Shown: positions 1-10,977 of the stretch, in pieces
How positions within the stretch are numbered: the first letter of the stretch is position 1
Layout: the number at the start of each line of letters is the position of its first letter
Source of the DNA: Ichthyophthirius multifiliis
Taxonomy: Eukaryota > Ciliophora > Oligohymenophorea > Hymenostomatida
Assembly: GCF_000220395.1 (NCBI RefSeq)
Contig: NW_004085883.1
Coordinates: forward strand, 110,096 to 174,095
Direction: 5' to 3'
Length of the DNA: 64,000 nt
The notes under the pieces: model-generated
The model's database searches: none
Seen by the model: the letters and a program-made list of their open reading frames with translations, nothing else
Told to the model about the DNA's origin: nothing
Position numbers and translations under genes: made by a program

Positions 1-338
1 TGATTTAGTTTTAGTTTCAATGGAGAAGATGTGGCATCTGAAGGGGGCATAGCTGAATATAATTCAGCATTAGTCCTTTTTAATTTCAAGTTTAAAGGTT
101 ATTATTAACCTTATTGTTGTTAATTTGAATTTTATTGTTGTTTGTTTCTGAATACAACAGGTCGAGTAAACAATCGGTTAAAAGGATCGGTTGTGTCTCC
201 ATGTATTGCATGATATTATGGAACTATTACACGTTTAGCCTCATTATAATTACTGCCACAAAATGGTAGGTTTAATGCATTAAATCGATATTTTTTAATT
301 TTAGTAAAATCTAATGTCTATAAATAATATATATATAA

Positions 339-387
<49 letters not shown>

Positions 388-1310
388 ATTACCGTAAAAC
401 CTACAATATTTTTTTAATGCAATAGTTATTGGTCTTTATGCGAAATTTTATATTTTTTTAAAAGTTAGCTTTCTATTATATTTTAATCTTGAGGAAATTC
501 TATTAATTCTGTTAATTTTGTTAGTATTTTTTCTATTCTTTTTGAGTTTTTTGTTTATTGTGTTTTTTGAATTTCTTTAAATATTGTTTAGTTTTAGATA
601 TATTCTTCTATATTTTAATCTTCTTCATTTATTTAGTTTATTTATTGTATATTTTTTTAGAATTATTTAAATAAGTTTCTTTTTTTTTATATATTTTATG
701 TATTTTTATTTTTTTACTTTTTTTTGTTTTTTAAAAAAAATCGCTTTGATTCCAAAAATTCTTGCTTTCTATTAGATAAAAAAGTCTGATTTTCAATATT
801 TTGAAAAGCTTTTATAATTGTATTTTTATTTAGCCTTTTTGTATTTTAGTTTTTAATGTAAAATATAAGAAATATATACAAATAATATTAATTTTTTTTT
901 TTTTTAATTTTTTTTTTTTTTACAATTATTCTTCTGAGTTAATAGTTTATATTCTTTTTTAAATTTAGGCTTTATTTTCTGCTTATTTTTCATTTAGAAT
1001 ATCTTAGTCAAGTTCATCGTCGGTTATTTCGAAATTTTATGCAACATCTAACCTCATTTGTTCTATTTTTTTATTATTTTCATCATATTTTTTTAATGAG
1101 TGCTTTTTTTTTATAGTTTTTTTTTTTTTCTTTCTTTGTTTTTTTTATATATTTTACTTGTTTTTCATAGTTTAAAATTTCTTGTATTTTTTTTACACAT
1201 TATTTATAAACGTTTTGGGGGATTTGGTTTTGTTGATTTTGGTCTTATTGGTCATTTTAACTTATTTGTTTTTGAAAAGAGGAAACTTCAATTTAATGAT
1301 TGTTAATCAT
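1..1310 (-). CDS. Coiled-coil protein, N-terminal part; runs off the left edge
   Basis: I do not recognise this protein. Reading on the minus strand with TAA/TAG=Gln gives an ATG at 1310-1308, a Gln/Asn-rich leader, then Lys/Glu-rich helix-forming sequence. Exon 1 is 1310-1158; a GT..AG intron (1157-1103) joins in phase to exon 2, which starts HSLKKYDENNKK. A second intron lies in the poly-T region near 870-920, and a third short one near 690. A TA-repeat intron (392-318) leads to a last visible exon (317-1). That exon has a more conserved-looking segment, with FNALNLPFCGSN followed by VIVPQYHAIHGD and then a Gln-rich linker. The higher GC of that exon agrees with coding. The gene continues past position 1, so the C-terminus is missing. 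A cytoskeletal or ciliary role is possible from composition only; exon edges between 690 and 920 are approximate. Confidence 0.6.
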
Positions 1311-1401
1311 GTTTTTTTAATAATGAAAGATTTTTTATTTATTTATTTATGTATTATTTTTAAAAAAATTATTTTTTTTTTTTATTTTTTTTTTCCTTCT
1401 T

Positions 1402-1436
<35 letters not shown>

Positions 1437-2546
1437 TATTTATTTATTTTATAAAATATTTATTATTAATATATTAAATTTTATATATTTTGATTTCTTT
1501 TTTCATATTTATTATTTTATTTTTTTATTTGTATTTTCGCTAATTTATATATTTTTTTATTTTTTTATTAAAATAAAATATAAAACAATCATACATCCAA
1601 TTCACAAATAAAATTTAAAAGTATCTTTTATATTTTTTAAAAATAAATAATAATATAAATAATTTATTAAAATGAAAAGTAATAACTATTTAATTATGTT
1701 AATGCAAAATCGATTTTTTATTTTTATTAAATACTCTTTAATCATATTATATTTTAATTATAATAAACCTTAAATTAAAATTTTAATAATTTTCCCGCAT
1801 ATAGTGTTATTTTTTAATAATATTATAAAATTATAATTTTAAATATTATTAAGAAGTATAAACAATAATCAAATATATTTACATAAATTTTTCAATTTTT
1901 GAATTATTAAAATTTAAAAAAAGATAAAATGATTTATAATTTTTTATTTAAATTAATATATATTCATTATATAAAAAGTTAAAAATTATTAATTATAATT
2001 ATAATAAAACATGTTAAAAATTATAAATAAATATAATGTTTTATACCTTATAGTTTATATTTATTTATATATAGTACATAATACAATGAAATAAAGTAAA
2101 ATAAAATAAAATAATAGATAGTTTTTATAATTATATTTTTTAGAAATTAAATAAATTATATATTATTTTTATATATTTTTTAAAAAAATATTTTATTTTC
2201 TTTTATATTATTAATAATGAAATAAAAAATTTATAAAATACTAAAGCAAAAAATATTAAATTAATATATAAAAGAAAATAAATTCTAAATATTAAAAATA
2301 AAAAAGGCAATGAGTTAATAAAAAAAAATAATCACTTTTTTAATATAATTTATAATTTATTTTTTTAATATAAATAATATAATATTGTTGTTTATAAAAT
2401 TTAATATCTTTAAACAATATAAAAAATATAAAAATATAAAAAAAGTATGAAAATCATACATAAATATTAAAAAGAGAACTAAAAGAATATAAAAATATTT
2501 AAAAATTAATAAATAATTATTTAATTAATTGAATTAAAAAAAAAAA
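1311..2546. other. Intergenic, AT-only spacer
   Basis: No frame with coding composition was found on either strand. It contains a 31-base A run at 1403-1433 and short TA stretches. The open frames on the plus strand near 1100-1450 are Phe/Leu-rich shadows of T-runs. Confidence 0.6.
1403..1433. repeat. Poly-A tract (31 A)
   Basis: Uninterrupted run of A just upstream of the minus-strand coiled-coil gene; likely length-unstable and prone to assembly error. Confidence 0.9.
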
Positions 2547-3119
2547 TCAATCATTTCTTGTATGATAAATAAAATTAGGATCTAATTTATATTTTTATTC
2601 AAATTTTAAATACCATTTATCTAAAAAGTCTTTAGGAATTACCAAATAATTACCTTATTCTTAAATATTTAAATACTTCTATAAGTTATTATAACTACTC
2701 ATATAATTATATAAATTTTATGCAACTAACTTCGCATATTATTTCTATGCATCAATTTAATCTGATAATAAAACCATATCCCTCAATTAATCTAAGGACT
2801 CAATTTTTACTACTAGTTTTAAAGAAGATTATTCATTTACATCTGGCTTTATTGGAAAACCAGTTCTGAATATATCACTTGGCTTTTAATTTGCAATTGC
2901 ACCAATAAATTAAAGGCTCTCATATGGAGGTACTGAATAATATAATGAAGCTCCATATTCATCTTAAATAGGTACGTTTAAAAAAAATGAGAGATTTGGG
3001 ATAGATGATGGATTTTAAATATCTACACAATACATACCATTTATAAATTCAAAATTCATTATTGGAATTTATCCAGGAATCATTATCCCAAAAGGCGGTA
3101 ATTAATATTATTATTACAT
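2547..3119 (-). CDS. HIKESHI: Hikeshi/OPI10-family HSP70 nuclear import carrier
   Basis: Single exon, 190 residues, ATG at 3119-3117 and TGA at 2549-2547, close to the usual family length of about 197. After MQQQYQ comes LPPFGIMIPGQIP, matching the FGxxxPGR start of Hikeshi. Then a beta-rich domain has SLYYSVPPYESLQFIGAI and NQKPSDIFRTGF, the counterpart of the family's LLGFxxNxKPSAIF segment. The C-terminal part has NLYNYMSSY and LVIPKDFLDKWYLKF, matching the conserved helix and the P-x3-xx-KW-Y-x-F motif. Hikeshi carries ATP-bound HSP70 through nuclear pores after heat stress by binding FG-nucleoporins. The plus strand also has an open frame here, but it resembles nothing known. Confidence in the family is high from several aligned blocks; function is inferred from the family. 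Confidence 0.9.
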
Positions 3120-4012
3120 TTTTTATATATTAAAAATTTAATATTAATTATTTAATAAAAATAATAAAAGAATTTTTTTTTTATAATTTTCTAAATTAAT
3201 AATAGTAAATAAATTAATTTTATTATTAGTTGGTTATTTGGAAATATTCTTTTTTTCGATTTATATGTTTTTTTATTATTAAGAAAAAATATTATAATTT
3301 TAGAAATAATTATATATATAAAGAGAAACAATATATTGATAATTTTAATAAAAATCTTATATAAATAAAAATATATTATATTAAAATTAAAATTTTTATG
3401 TAATTTAAATATGTTATAAATAAATTTTTTATAATATGTATTATTAAAAATTAAATGAATATAAATAATATATATATAAATATTTAAATATAATTTTTAT
3501 AATATTAATTTATTTATATTAATTTTTATATTTTTTTATAAAGATATAAAAAATATTTTCAAAATTTCTTAATAAGATATTAGATTCTTAAATTTTATCT
3601 GTATTAATTTATATATAATATAATAATAATAATAATAATAATAATAAAATAATTTTTAAATATATAATTATAGATTATTAAATATTATTATATTTTAGAT
3701 AAATATTAATTAATTAAATTGTAAATTTATAACATTTTTTAAAATATAGATTTTTTAATTTAATTTTTATAATTTGATAGACTTAAGAAGATATATTATT
3801 ATCGATATAAAATTTTACTATAAAATAAAAGTATATATGAAAAATTTAAAATTAATTAATTTATATATATAAAATAATTAAAATATATTATAAATTTTTA
3901 GCTGTTTTCTTTTGAATTTATAAAATTTAAAATAAAAAAAAATTTAAATTATAATATTTAATGTAAAATAAAAAGTTTTGAAATTGTAAATTTAAAAAAA
4001 AGATGTATATAT

Positions 4013-4075
<63 letters not shown>

Positions 4076-4118
4076 GTTTGTATATATTTTAATTATAAAA
4101 GTATATATTCAATATTTT
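3120..4118. other. Intergenic spacer with TA and TAA microsatellites
   Basis: Nothing coding seen. Contains a short TAA run near 3618-3647 and a long TA repeat at 4014-4066 immediately 3' of the CWC25 gene. Confidence 0.6.
4014..4066. repeat. TA dinucleotide repeat
   Basis: About 26 TA units in a row, just beyond the stop codon of the minus-strand CWC25 gene, intergenic. Confidence 0.9.
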
Positions 4119-5239
4119 AATCTGTCTACTTTTTCTATATTTCTTGCTTAATTTTTTCTATTTCTTTCTATATTTTCACTTATAGCATTTAATTAATTTT
4201 TATCATCAAAAAATTATTTTTTGACTTCTGATAGAAACTTTGGATTTTACTATTTATTATGTATTTCTTTTATATCTTCTTTTTTTTTATAATCATCCTT
4301 GAATTCCTTTTCCCTTATATTTCTTACATTTTTAGCATTATTTTACATTTCTTTTATCATTTATTCTCTTTCCTCTTTAGTCATATTAATTTTTTCCTCT
4401 GGTTTTAAATTATTTCGATATTTTCTTTTCATAAGTCCAAAATCAGCCCTTAAATTTCCTTTTTCATCTTTACTCAATATTGGACCTAGTTTTTTTGTTA
4501 AATATTCTTCGTAGAGTTTATTTTTTTAATCCTAAGATCTTGAACGTGAACGAGAAGAAGAAGAAGTATTTTTTTCTATTTTTTTTATGTTTTTAATTTT
4601 TAAGTGGAGATTAAGAACGAGAAGAGGATTTTTTTATTTTTTTTTATTTTTTTTTATCTTTGGAATTTTTGGATTTACTTTTTTTTTTATGTTTTTTTTT
4701 ATTCTTTTTAGAATCATCTTTTTAATAATGTTTTTTTATTTTTTTTCTATTTAATCATAAATTTATTTCATATCTAGTGGATTATTTAATATTTTTTCCC
4801 TCATTTTTTATTCTTCTTACATAATTCTAAATAAAGGATCCTCATGTAATAAAGTAAAATTTTCACAGGCTTTATTTGTAGTATCTTCTGTTACTATAGG
4901 TTAATATTTTTAACTGCCATCATTTTTTTACTATTAAATATTATTTAAATCTACTTTTTTACCCAATAGATACTGTTCGTTTGTTTATTCATTTTATTAT
5001 TATAATGAAGGATTTATATATATAAAATCTTACTTATCTAATGCACTTTTAGGTATTAACCCGGCTTCGACTTACAATTATTTTAATTCATAAGCTGTTT
5101 TTTCTTCGTGTCGTTTTTTTGTGTATTCTTCTTGTTTTTTTAATTTCTCGATGTATTTTTATTCTTTTTCCCAAACTTTAGCTATGTTCTTTATTGAACC
5201 TGTATGCCAGTTTTTCTTACTTAAGTAATCAAGACCCAT
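4119..5239 (-). CDS. CWC25: Pre-mRNA splicing factor CWC25 (CCDC49), RS/Lys tail with frame breaks
   Basis: ATG at 5239-5237. The first ~165 residues are clean: MGLDYLSKKNWHTGSIKNI and KVWEKEQKY match the CIR/Cwc25 N-terminal block (KKSWHP..NxxKVWxAEQ). QYLLGKKVDL matches the family's EYLLGRxID, and HEDPLFRIMQEEQKMREK with ILNNPLDMKQI matches the EDPLF..ILNNPxKM block. The C-terminal third is a Lys- and Ser/Arg-rich tail containing SSSSRSRSRSQ, then a charged helical end. The span is 1121 bases, not a multiple of three: the sensible reading switches frame about three times at A-runs between 4560 and 4760. That fits homopolymer length errors better than true loss, though tiny introns are possible. 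CWC25 joins the spliceosome for the first catalytic step; in an intron-rich ciliate this would be a core gene. Confidence 0.88.
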
Positions 5240-5415
5240 TTTTTTTTATTATTATAATTATTTAAAATATAATATTGTAATAATTATAATATAATTAAAT
5301 GCTTTTTTAATATAAAATTTTATATAAAATTTTTATGTTTCTATCAATTATTTTTTCTTTATTAGAGTTTTTTTTTTAAGGTTGTATTTATTTTATTTTA
5401 TTTTAATTTGATTTA

Positions 5416-5459
<44 letters not shown>

Positions 5460-5662
5460 TATATATTTATTTTTTTATTTAAAAAAAATTAAATTTATAT
5501 TTCATTAATACAAAAAATTTTATTTAATTTCTTAAAACTCATTAATCATTTAAAAATTAATTTTTTTTTTTATTGATAAGTTATTAACTACTTTTTTTTG
5601 AAAATAAATAAATTATAACTTTTTCGAATAATTCAATATATATTTTAGGTTAAATATAATAA
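5240..5662. other. Intergenic region between divergent genes
   Basis: Divergent spacer between CWC25 and the HAD phosphatase gene. It holds a TA repeat at 5420-5452 and homopolymers; no coding frame, and no promoter element I can name. Confidence 0.6.
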
Positions 5663-7392
5663 ATGAAGAATCTGCAAATAAAAATAAATGATAATAATAT
5701 AGTATTAGAATAAAATAAAATTAATAGATCTTTAACTCCAACTTAAGTTTTAAATTATTAAAATAATTAATAATATGATTAATATTAAAAATATAACATA
5801 TCATAGTCTTAAAAGAAAAATAATAATTAATACAGATAAATAGACTATTCTTCAATAATACCACCACACATAAAAGATTAATAAAAATTTTTATTTTCAA
5901 ATTAATTTTTATTAGATAATAAAAAACAAAATAATTATAAAATTGAGGAAAATCAAGAAAATTAATAATTTTTTGTGAAACTTTAAAATATTATTAATTA
6001 AAAATTGTAATAAAACTAATATTTGAATATTAATAAAAACGAATTGAATACAAAACTTATAAATAATTTTTAAAATAATAATAGTAATGATTATTTTTTA
6101 ATTAGAAAACCAAGTTATCATTATTCGGATAGATTTTAAAAAGATATTTAATTATAATTATAAAATTAAAATTTGGATATTAAAAATAATAGATTTTTTA
6201 TTAATTCTTAAAGTACTAAAAATTAAAATGAACAATAAATTTAATACTTTTAAAATATTGAAAATTAAAATAAAATAAGATCTATATCAAATAAAAATTA
6301 TAATAGTAATATGTCTCCGTTATAGTAAAATAATATTTTAATTAATTAATAATATTAATAGTATTAAGTTAATTTATCTAAGAATATTATAGATTTAAAT
6401 TAATTATACTAAAAAAGATATTTTTCCTAAAATAATATAAATTAAATATAATCTTAATAAGATTAATTAAATCCTATTTAATAAATATAGATTCTAAAAT
6501 AAAATTTAAATTAAATAAATTATTATATGTAATAACTATAAAGTTCATTTACATATCCTTTATCTTAAGATTATTTTTCTTAATAATTTAGATTACATTT
6601 TAAATAAAATTTATAGGCTATGTAGTTTTCAAAAAAAATAATTTATAATTAAAATCCCTGTTTATAAAATATTTTCCTGAAAAAGAAAAAAAATCCAAAT
6701 TAAAAAACTATTATATTTGATTTAGATGAGACATTAATTCATTGTACTCAAAAAAAATTAAATTCAGATTATTAAATAGAAATTTAAATGTAAAATAATA
6801 AAAATGTTAAAGTAAAAAAATTAATTTAATTATTATAATATATATATATATATTAATATATATATGTTTGTAATAGTTTGGTGTTAATATAAGACCTTTT
6901 GCTAAAGAAATATTAAAAGAATTAAGTAAAGATTTTGAAATTATAATTTTTACAGCAAGCAATTATAATTATGCAAAAAAAGTTATATAATTATTAGATC
7001 CTGAATAAAATTATATATCATAAAGTTTATATAGATAATAATGTATACTTATTTAATAAAAAATATTTGTAAAAGATTTAAAGTGTTTAAAAGATAGAAA
7101 TTTAAGTGATATTGTAATAGTTGATAATTCAGCTTTTAGTTATTTATTTTAAGTAGATAATGGTATACCTATTATACCATTTTATGATAATAAAAATGAT
7201 GATTAACTTATTAAATTAATGTAATATTTAAAATTGTTAAAAAATGTTAAAGATGTAAGAGAATTAAATAGAAATTATTTTAAACTTGTTCTTTATTAAA
7301 ATAATTATATAGATGAAGATAAATTATTAAACTATATATTTTTAAATAAAAATAATTAGAATAATAAAGGAAATTCTAATTTAATCAAATGA
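5663..7392 (+). CDS. NLI-interacting-factor/FCP1-like HAD phosphatase (CTD-type)
   Basis: Two exons: 5663-6811 and 6877-7392, joined in phase across a 65-base TA-rich GT..AG intron, giving 554 residues. The first ~345 residues are Asn/Gln-rich and probably disordered. The catalytic domain begins with TIIFDLDETLIHC: the DLDET nucleophile motif has Asp about 353 and 355. The second exon gives GVNIRPFAKEILKEL, then IIIFTASNYNYAKKV with the motif II Thr about 409. QQKIFVKDLKCL and IVIVDNSAFSYLFQ follow, matching the K and DN of motifs III/IV, then GIPIIPFYDN. This order is that of the SCP/Dullard/FCP1 group, which removes phosphate from Ser/Thr, including the RNA polymerase II C-terminal domain. 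Substrate cannot be told from sequence. The long Asn/Gln leader is unusual for the family but common in ciliates. Confidence 0.9.
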
Positions 7393-7607
7393 TAAAAAAA
7401 TTAAATTTATACTATGTTATTATTTATATAAGCTATATTATTTTAAGTTATTTTATAAATATCAAATATTGTAATTTAAATATTGATTTAAAAAATAAAA
7501 AAAAAAACATAAAAATGCAAATAATAAAAAATATAATAAATTAGAAATACAATGCTTTTATTATAAAACAAAATAATATTATAAAATAATAGATAAAGTA
7601 TTAAATA

Positions 7608-7654
<47 letters not shown>

Positions 7655-7896
7655 TTATATATTTATAGACATTAGTATTTATATAAATACTTTTTTGTTT
7701 ATTTACTATAATATTATTTAAACATTTATATCTTTTCATTTATACTTTTTTTTTTTTTAGATATCATTAAAAAAATTTAAATTTAATACTTAATAATATT
7801 AGTTAAATATTAATATAATTTTATTTTTATATATATATATTTATAATTATTATTTTTTTTTAAATATATTTTTTTTTAGTATTTTTTTATATTTAT
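7393..7896. other. Intergenic spacer between convergent genes
   Basis: Convergent 3' ends of the phosphatase and MMTAG2 genes. TA repeat around 7612-7644; nothing else seen. Confidence 0.6.
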
Positions 7897-8565
7897 TCAA
7901 TCTTCATCTGAATTTGAATTTGAAGAGTCATGTCTTTTTTTATTTTTTTTATTATGTTTTTTTTTGTCATTTTTACTCTTTTTAGATTTTTTTTTTTATT
8001 TTTTAGATTTTTTTTCCTTTTTAATTTTTTTCTTTTTTTCAACTTTTTCCACCTTTTCTTTTTTTTATTTATCATCTTCTAAATTAACTGCTTCTAATTT
8101 AGTCGGATCATAATTCAAAAATCTATTAATATCAAATTTTTTTTATTGCAAATCAGCTACATTAGTTTTAAATCCAATTCCTTATTATTCGTTTTCTTCC
8201 TCATCATCTTATCCTTCTAAATTTTATGAATTTTTAACTCCGAAATTGATTTAATTTAATAATTCCTTTTATTCTTATTCAGTCAATATTTTATTTTTAT
8301 CTTCTTTTTCAAGTCCTAAGGCTATTCGTATTCTTTTTTAGTCTTGTGATTATATTTCATCTATTTCATTTTATTATTGTCCTTTTGATTTTAAATACCA
8401 GTCTTTTTTTCTCCATTTTCCTCCTTTATCCAAAAATCCGATTTTTAAGGTTTGACCTAAATATTATTCTCTATCTTTATGTGTCATCTAACGAACATTA
8501 TCCCATTTAAATTAATCACGACCTCCTCTTACTCCATCTCTTATTTCATATGATAAATATGACAT
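7897..8565 (-). CDS. MMTAG2 (C1orf35)-domain protein
   Basis: Single exon, 222 residues, ATG 8565-8563, TGA 7899-7897. The N-terminus has RDGVRGGRDQFKWDNVR, then HKDREQYLGQTLKIGF and GGKWRKKDWYLK. These match the MMtag domain (RGGxxGGxDQFxWEDVK..DKxRExYLGNSxxAPVGRW..GRDLxWY). A conserved helix with RIRIALGLEKED follows. The last ~70 residues are a Lys-rich tract ending in a Ser/Asp-rich acidic tail, a usual feature of this family. Human MMTAG2 is a nuclear protein of poorly known function, linked to RNA processing. The Lys-rich tail is another place where A-run length errors could shift the frame. The open frame overlapping its tail in another phase is a shadow. Confidence 0.83.
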
Positions 8566-8831
8566 TTTTTTTGTTTTTTTTGTTTATTTTTATTTTTGAT
8601 AGAAATAATTTCTTATAATTTAATTATTATTTTTTTATTATAATATTTTATTTTTTGTTGCTCCTTATTTTTTTCTACAGTCTTATACTTTTTAGGTTTA
8701 TTTAAATAAATATACCAATATTTTAATTTTTATATAATGATAAATATTTTTATTTTTTTAATGATAAATAAGTAAATAAGAAGTAAAGTTATAATTATTT
8801 ATTTTTCTTCTAAAAAAATCATATAAAAATT

Positions 8832-9898
8832 TCAAAAAAAATTTTATTTTTTTTCAAATTCGAACTTCTCTATTTAATTTCTTTATTAAAAATTTGGTTT
8901 CTAGTATTTTTAGAAATGTTAATCAATCCATTATTTAAATAAAATTTTAACTATTCTTCTCGTATTTTTTAAATTATCAGGATCTTCACTTTTAGGGACG
9001 CCTAATTCAACTCCATGAGCACAATTATCACAATCACTAATAAGAGAAACCATACTTCCTTTACTTTAAGTCAAAGAAGCCCATTTCCACCCATCTTCAC
9101 TTCCATTAGTAAATACAATATTAGTAGCTTCTAAATTAAGTCCTCCTAAATAACTATTAGTTATACTTATATCTGGTACATAATCTAATTATATATTTAT
9201 ATTTATAAAATTAAATAAATATAATATTTTTTACTTTAACCAAAAACTTATCTACATTAATCTTCAAAAAATCTGAGATTAACTTTTGAACTTCTCATTG
9301 GATTAATTTAATTAGCAGTTTAAAAAAATCCAAAATATGTGCAAGTTTAAAATGTCCACTATCTCTAAGCCTGATTAGGATCATAAGTAGTATTAAACAA
9401 AGTCTTAGTACTATAATTTATTGCGGTTTAATTAACAGCCGAATAATCTGCTAATCGATTAATTTATTATTCGATTGTTGTATTTTAAAATATAGAACAT
9501 AAAAATGTTCTTTATCCATATTAAACTAATCCAGAATATAAATCAGCAAAGAAATTAAGGAACTCAGAATTTGTAAGCATTGTAGCATTAAATTTTTGCC
9601 TTAATTTAATAGCATAAAGTGTATTATTTAATGTTTTTTCAATATAAAAGTTAAATTATTAGATCTTTAGTGGACACCAGTTACCGCTTTTTTTAGTACT
9701 TAAATATACTTAATAGTCATACATTTAGAAATCTTCAATAGCATTTACGACAGCACTAGAAGCTAAAGCTCCGACTGTTAAATGAGGATATTTATATCTA
9801 AACCAGGCACTCATTGCACCAGGATATGAACCACCAATTGTGATGAAAGGATTAATTTCTGAAATCTATAAAAAAATATATTAATATATATTTAAATA

Positions 9899-9944
<46 letters not shown>

Positions 9945-10450
9945 TTATATTTATAAATTTATTTATTTATTTATATATATTAAGAAACTTTATGTAATTT
10001 TTTCTATTTTATTTTTGAAATTAAATTCGCTAAATCAGCCAAACTTTAATCTACGGTTAAATATTATAGATTTTCTAAAGAATAAGATTAGTTTGTATAG
10101 CCAAATGGTTAAGAAACACCATAAAAACGATGTTCTACTGAAATTACAATGGCGCTGAATTCTTAGGCTAATTATATTAGCCAACCTCTTCCGTTTGTTA
10201 TACCTGCCATTTAACCTTCTCCGCCTATAGAAATAAATACTGTACCGTTTTCGGGATTGAAGTATTCATCATATATAGTGTATCTTTATTTCCATTTTAT
10301 TAATCCTAAAGGATCAAAATGGTCTAGTGTTTAGTTAAAGAAATAGTGTGTTTAGTTTATTTATTTATTTCCAATAGTTTATTAGAAAGTTTATTATTAT
10401 TATGTTAAGATAAAAATAATTAATAGTAATGTTATTGTTAAATAAATCAT
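8832..10450 (-). CDS. Serine carboxypeptidase, peptidase family S28 (Pro-X carboxypeptidase / TSSP-like)
   Basis: Three exons (10450-9989, 9865-9235, 9184-8832) join in phase to give 481 residues, the usual S28 length. A hydrophobic N-terminus ([16 protein letters not shown]) is a signal peptide. Family blocks follow in order: DHFDPLG with [35 protein letters not shown] with QSLADLA. The nucleophile motif [13 protein letters not shown] has Ser about 167. Late motifs are [12 protein letters not shown] (catalytic Asp about 395) and [10 protein letters not shown] (His about 421). All three catalytic residues are present. S28 enzymes cut after proline near peptide ends or release dipeptides, in lysosomes or outside the cell; in a ciliate a digestive vacuole or secreted role is likely. 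The first intron is 122 bases of TA-rich sequence. Confidence 0.93.
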
Positions 10451-10977
10451 TTTAATAAAAATTTAATAAGTTTTTATATTTTTTAATTATAAATTTTTAT
10501 TTATATTTTAGTTATTTAATGTAAATTATTTTCGAAAATTAGAAATAAATTTAATTTAATTCTTTTATATTTCTTATATGATAATAATTAAATAAAATAA
10601 ATGATAATTATGATAATAAAATTTTTTTAAAAAAAATCTTATATAATTAAAAAATATCATAAATTATATAAATTATTATTTACAAATATAATTTATTTAT
10701 AATAAATAAAAATATGTCTATATAAATAAAATATAAAGATATATACATATTTAATTAAAAAAAGATATAAATATGTATATATATTTATATAAATAATATA
10801 TATTTATATAAATATATATATATATATTTATATATATTTTTATATATATATTTATTTTTTTATTATTTTCAATATCTTTTTTCCTTAGTTAAATCTATAA
10901 TAATTTTATTACATAAACTCTTATTAATTCAAAAAATATTATTAATATATATATATTTTTTTTTTTATTAATATATT
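10451..10977. other. Intergenic spacer
   Basis: Between two minus-strand genes: 5' side of the S28 peptidase and 3' side of the GBP gene. AT-only with TATATAAA-type tracts; nothing recognisable. Confidence 0.55.

Noticed and set aside
1100-1454. Two Phe-rich plus-strand frames
   Set aside because: They arise from T-runs and include the translated poly-A tract; the minus strand has the coiled-coil gene here.
2448-3340. Long plus-strand open frame opposite Hikeshi
   Set aside because: It is open under the ciliate code and looks protein-like, but has no ATG in frame and no family match, whereas the minus strand gives a full Hikeshi protein with proper start and stop.
7893-8075. Lys-rich minus-strand frame of 60 codons
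   Set aside because: Out-of-phase reading of the MMTAG2 tail; the in-phase reading ends in the Ser/Asp tail expected for the family.
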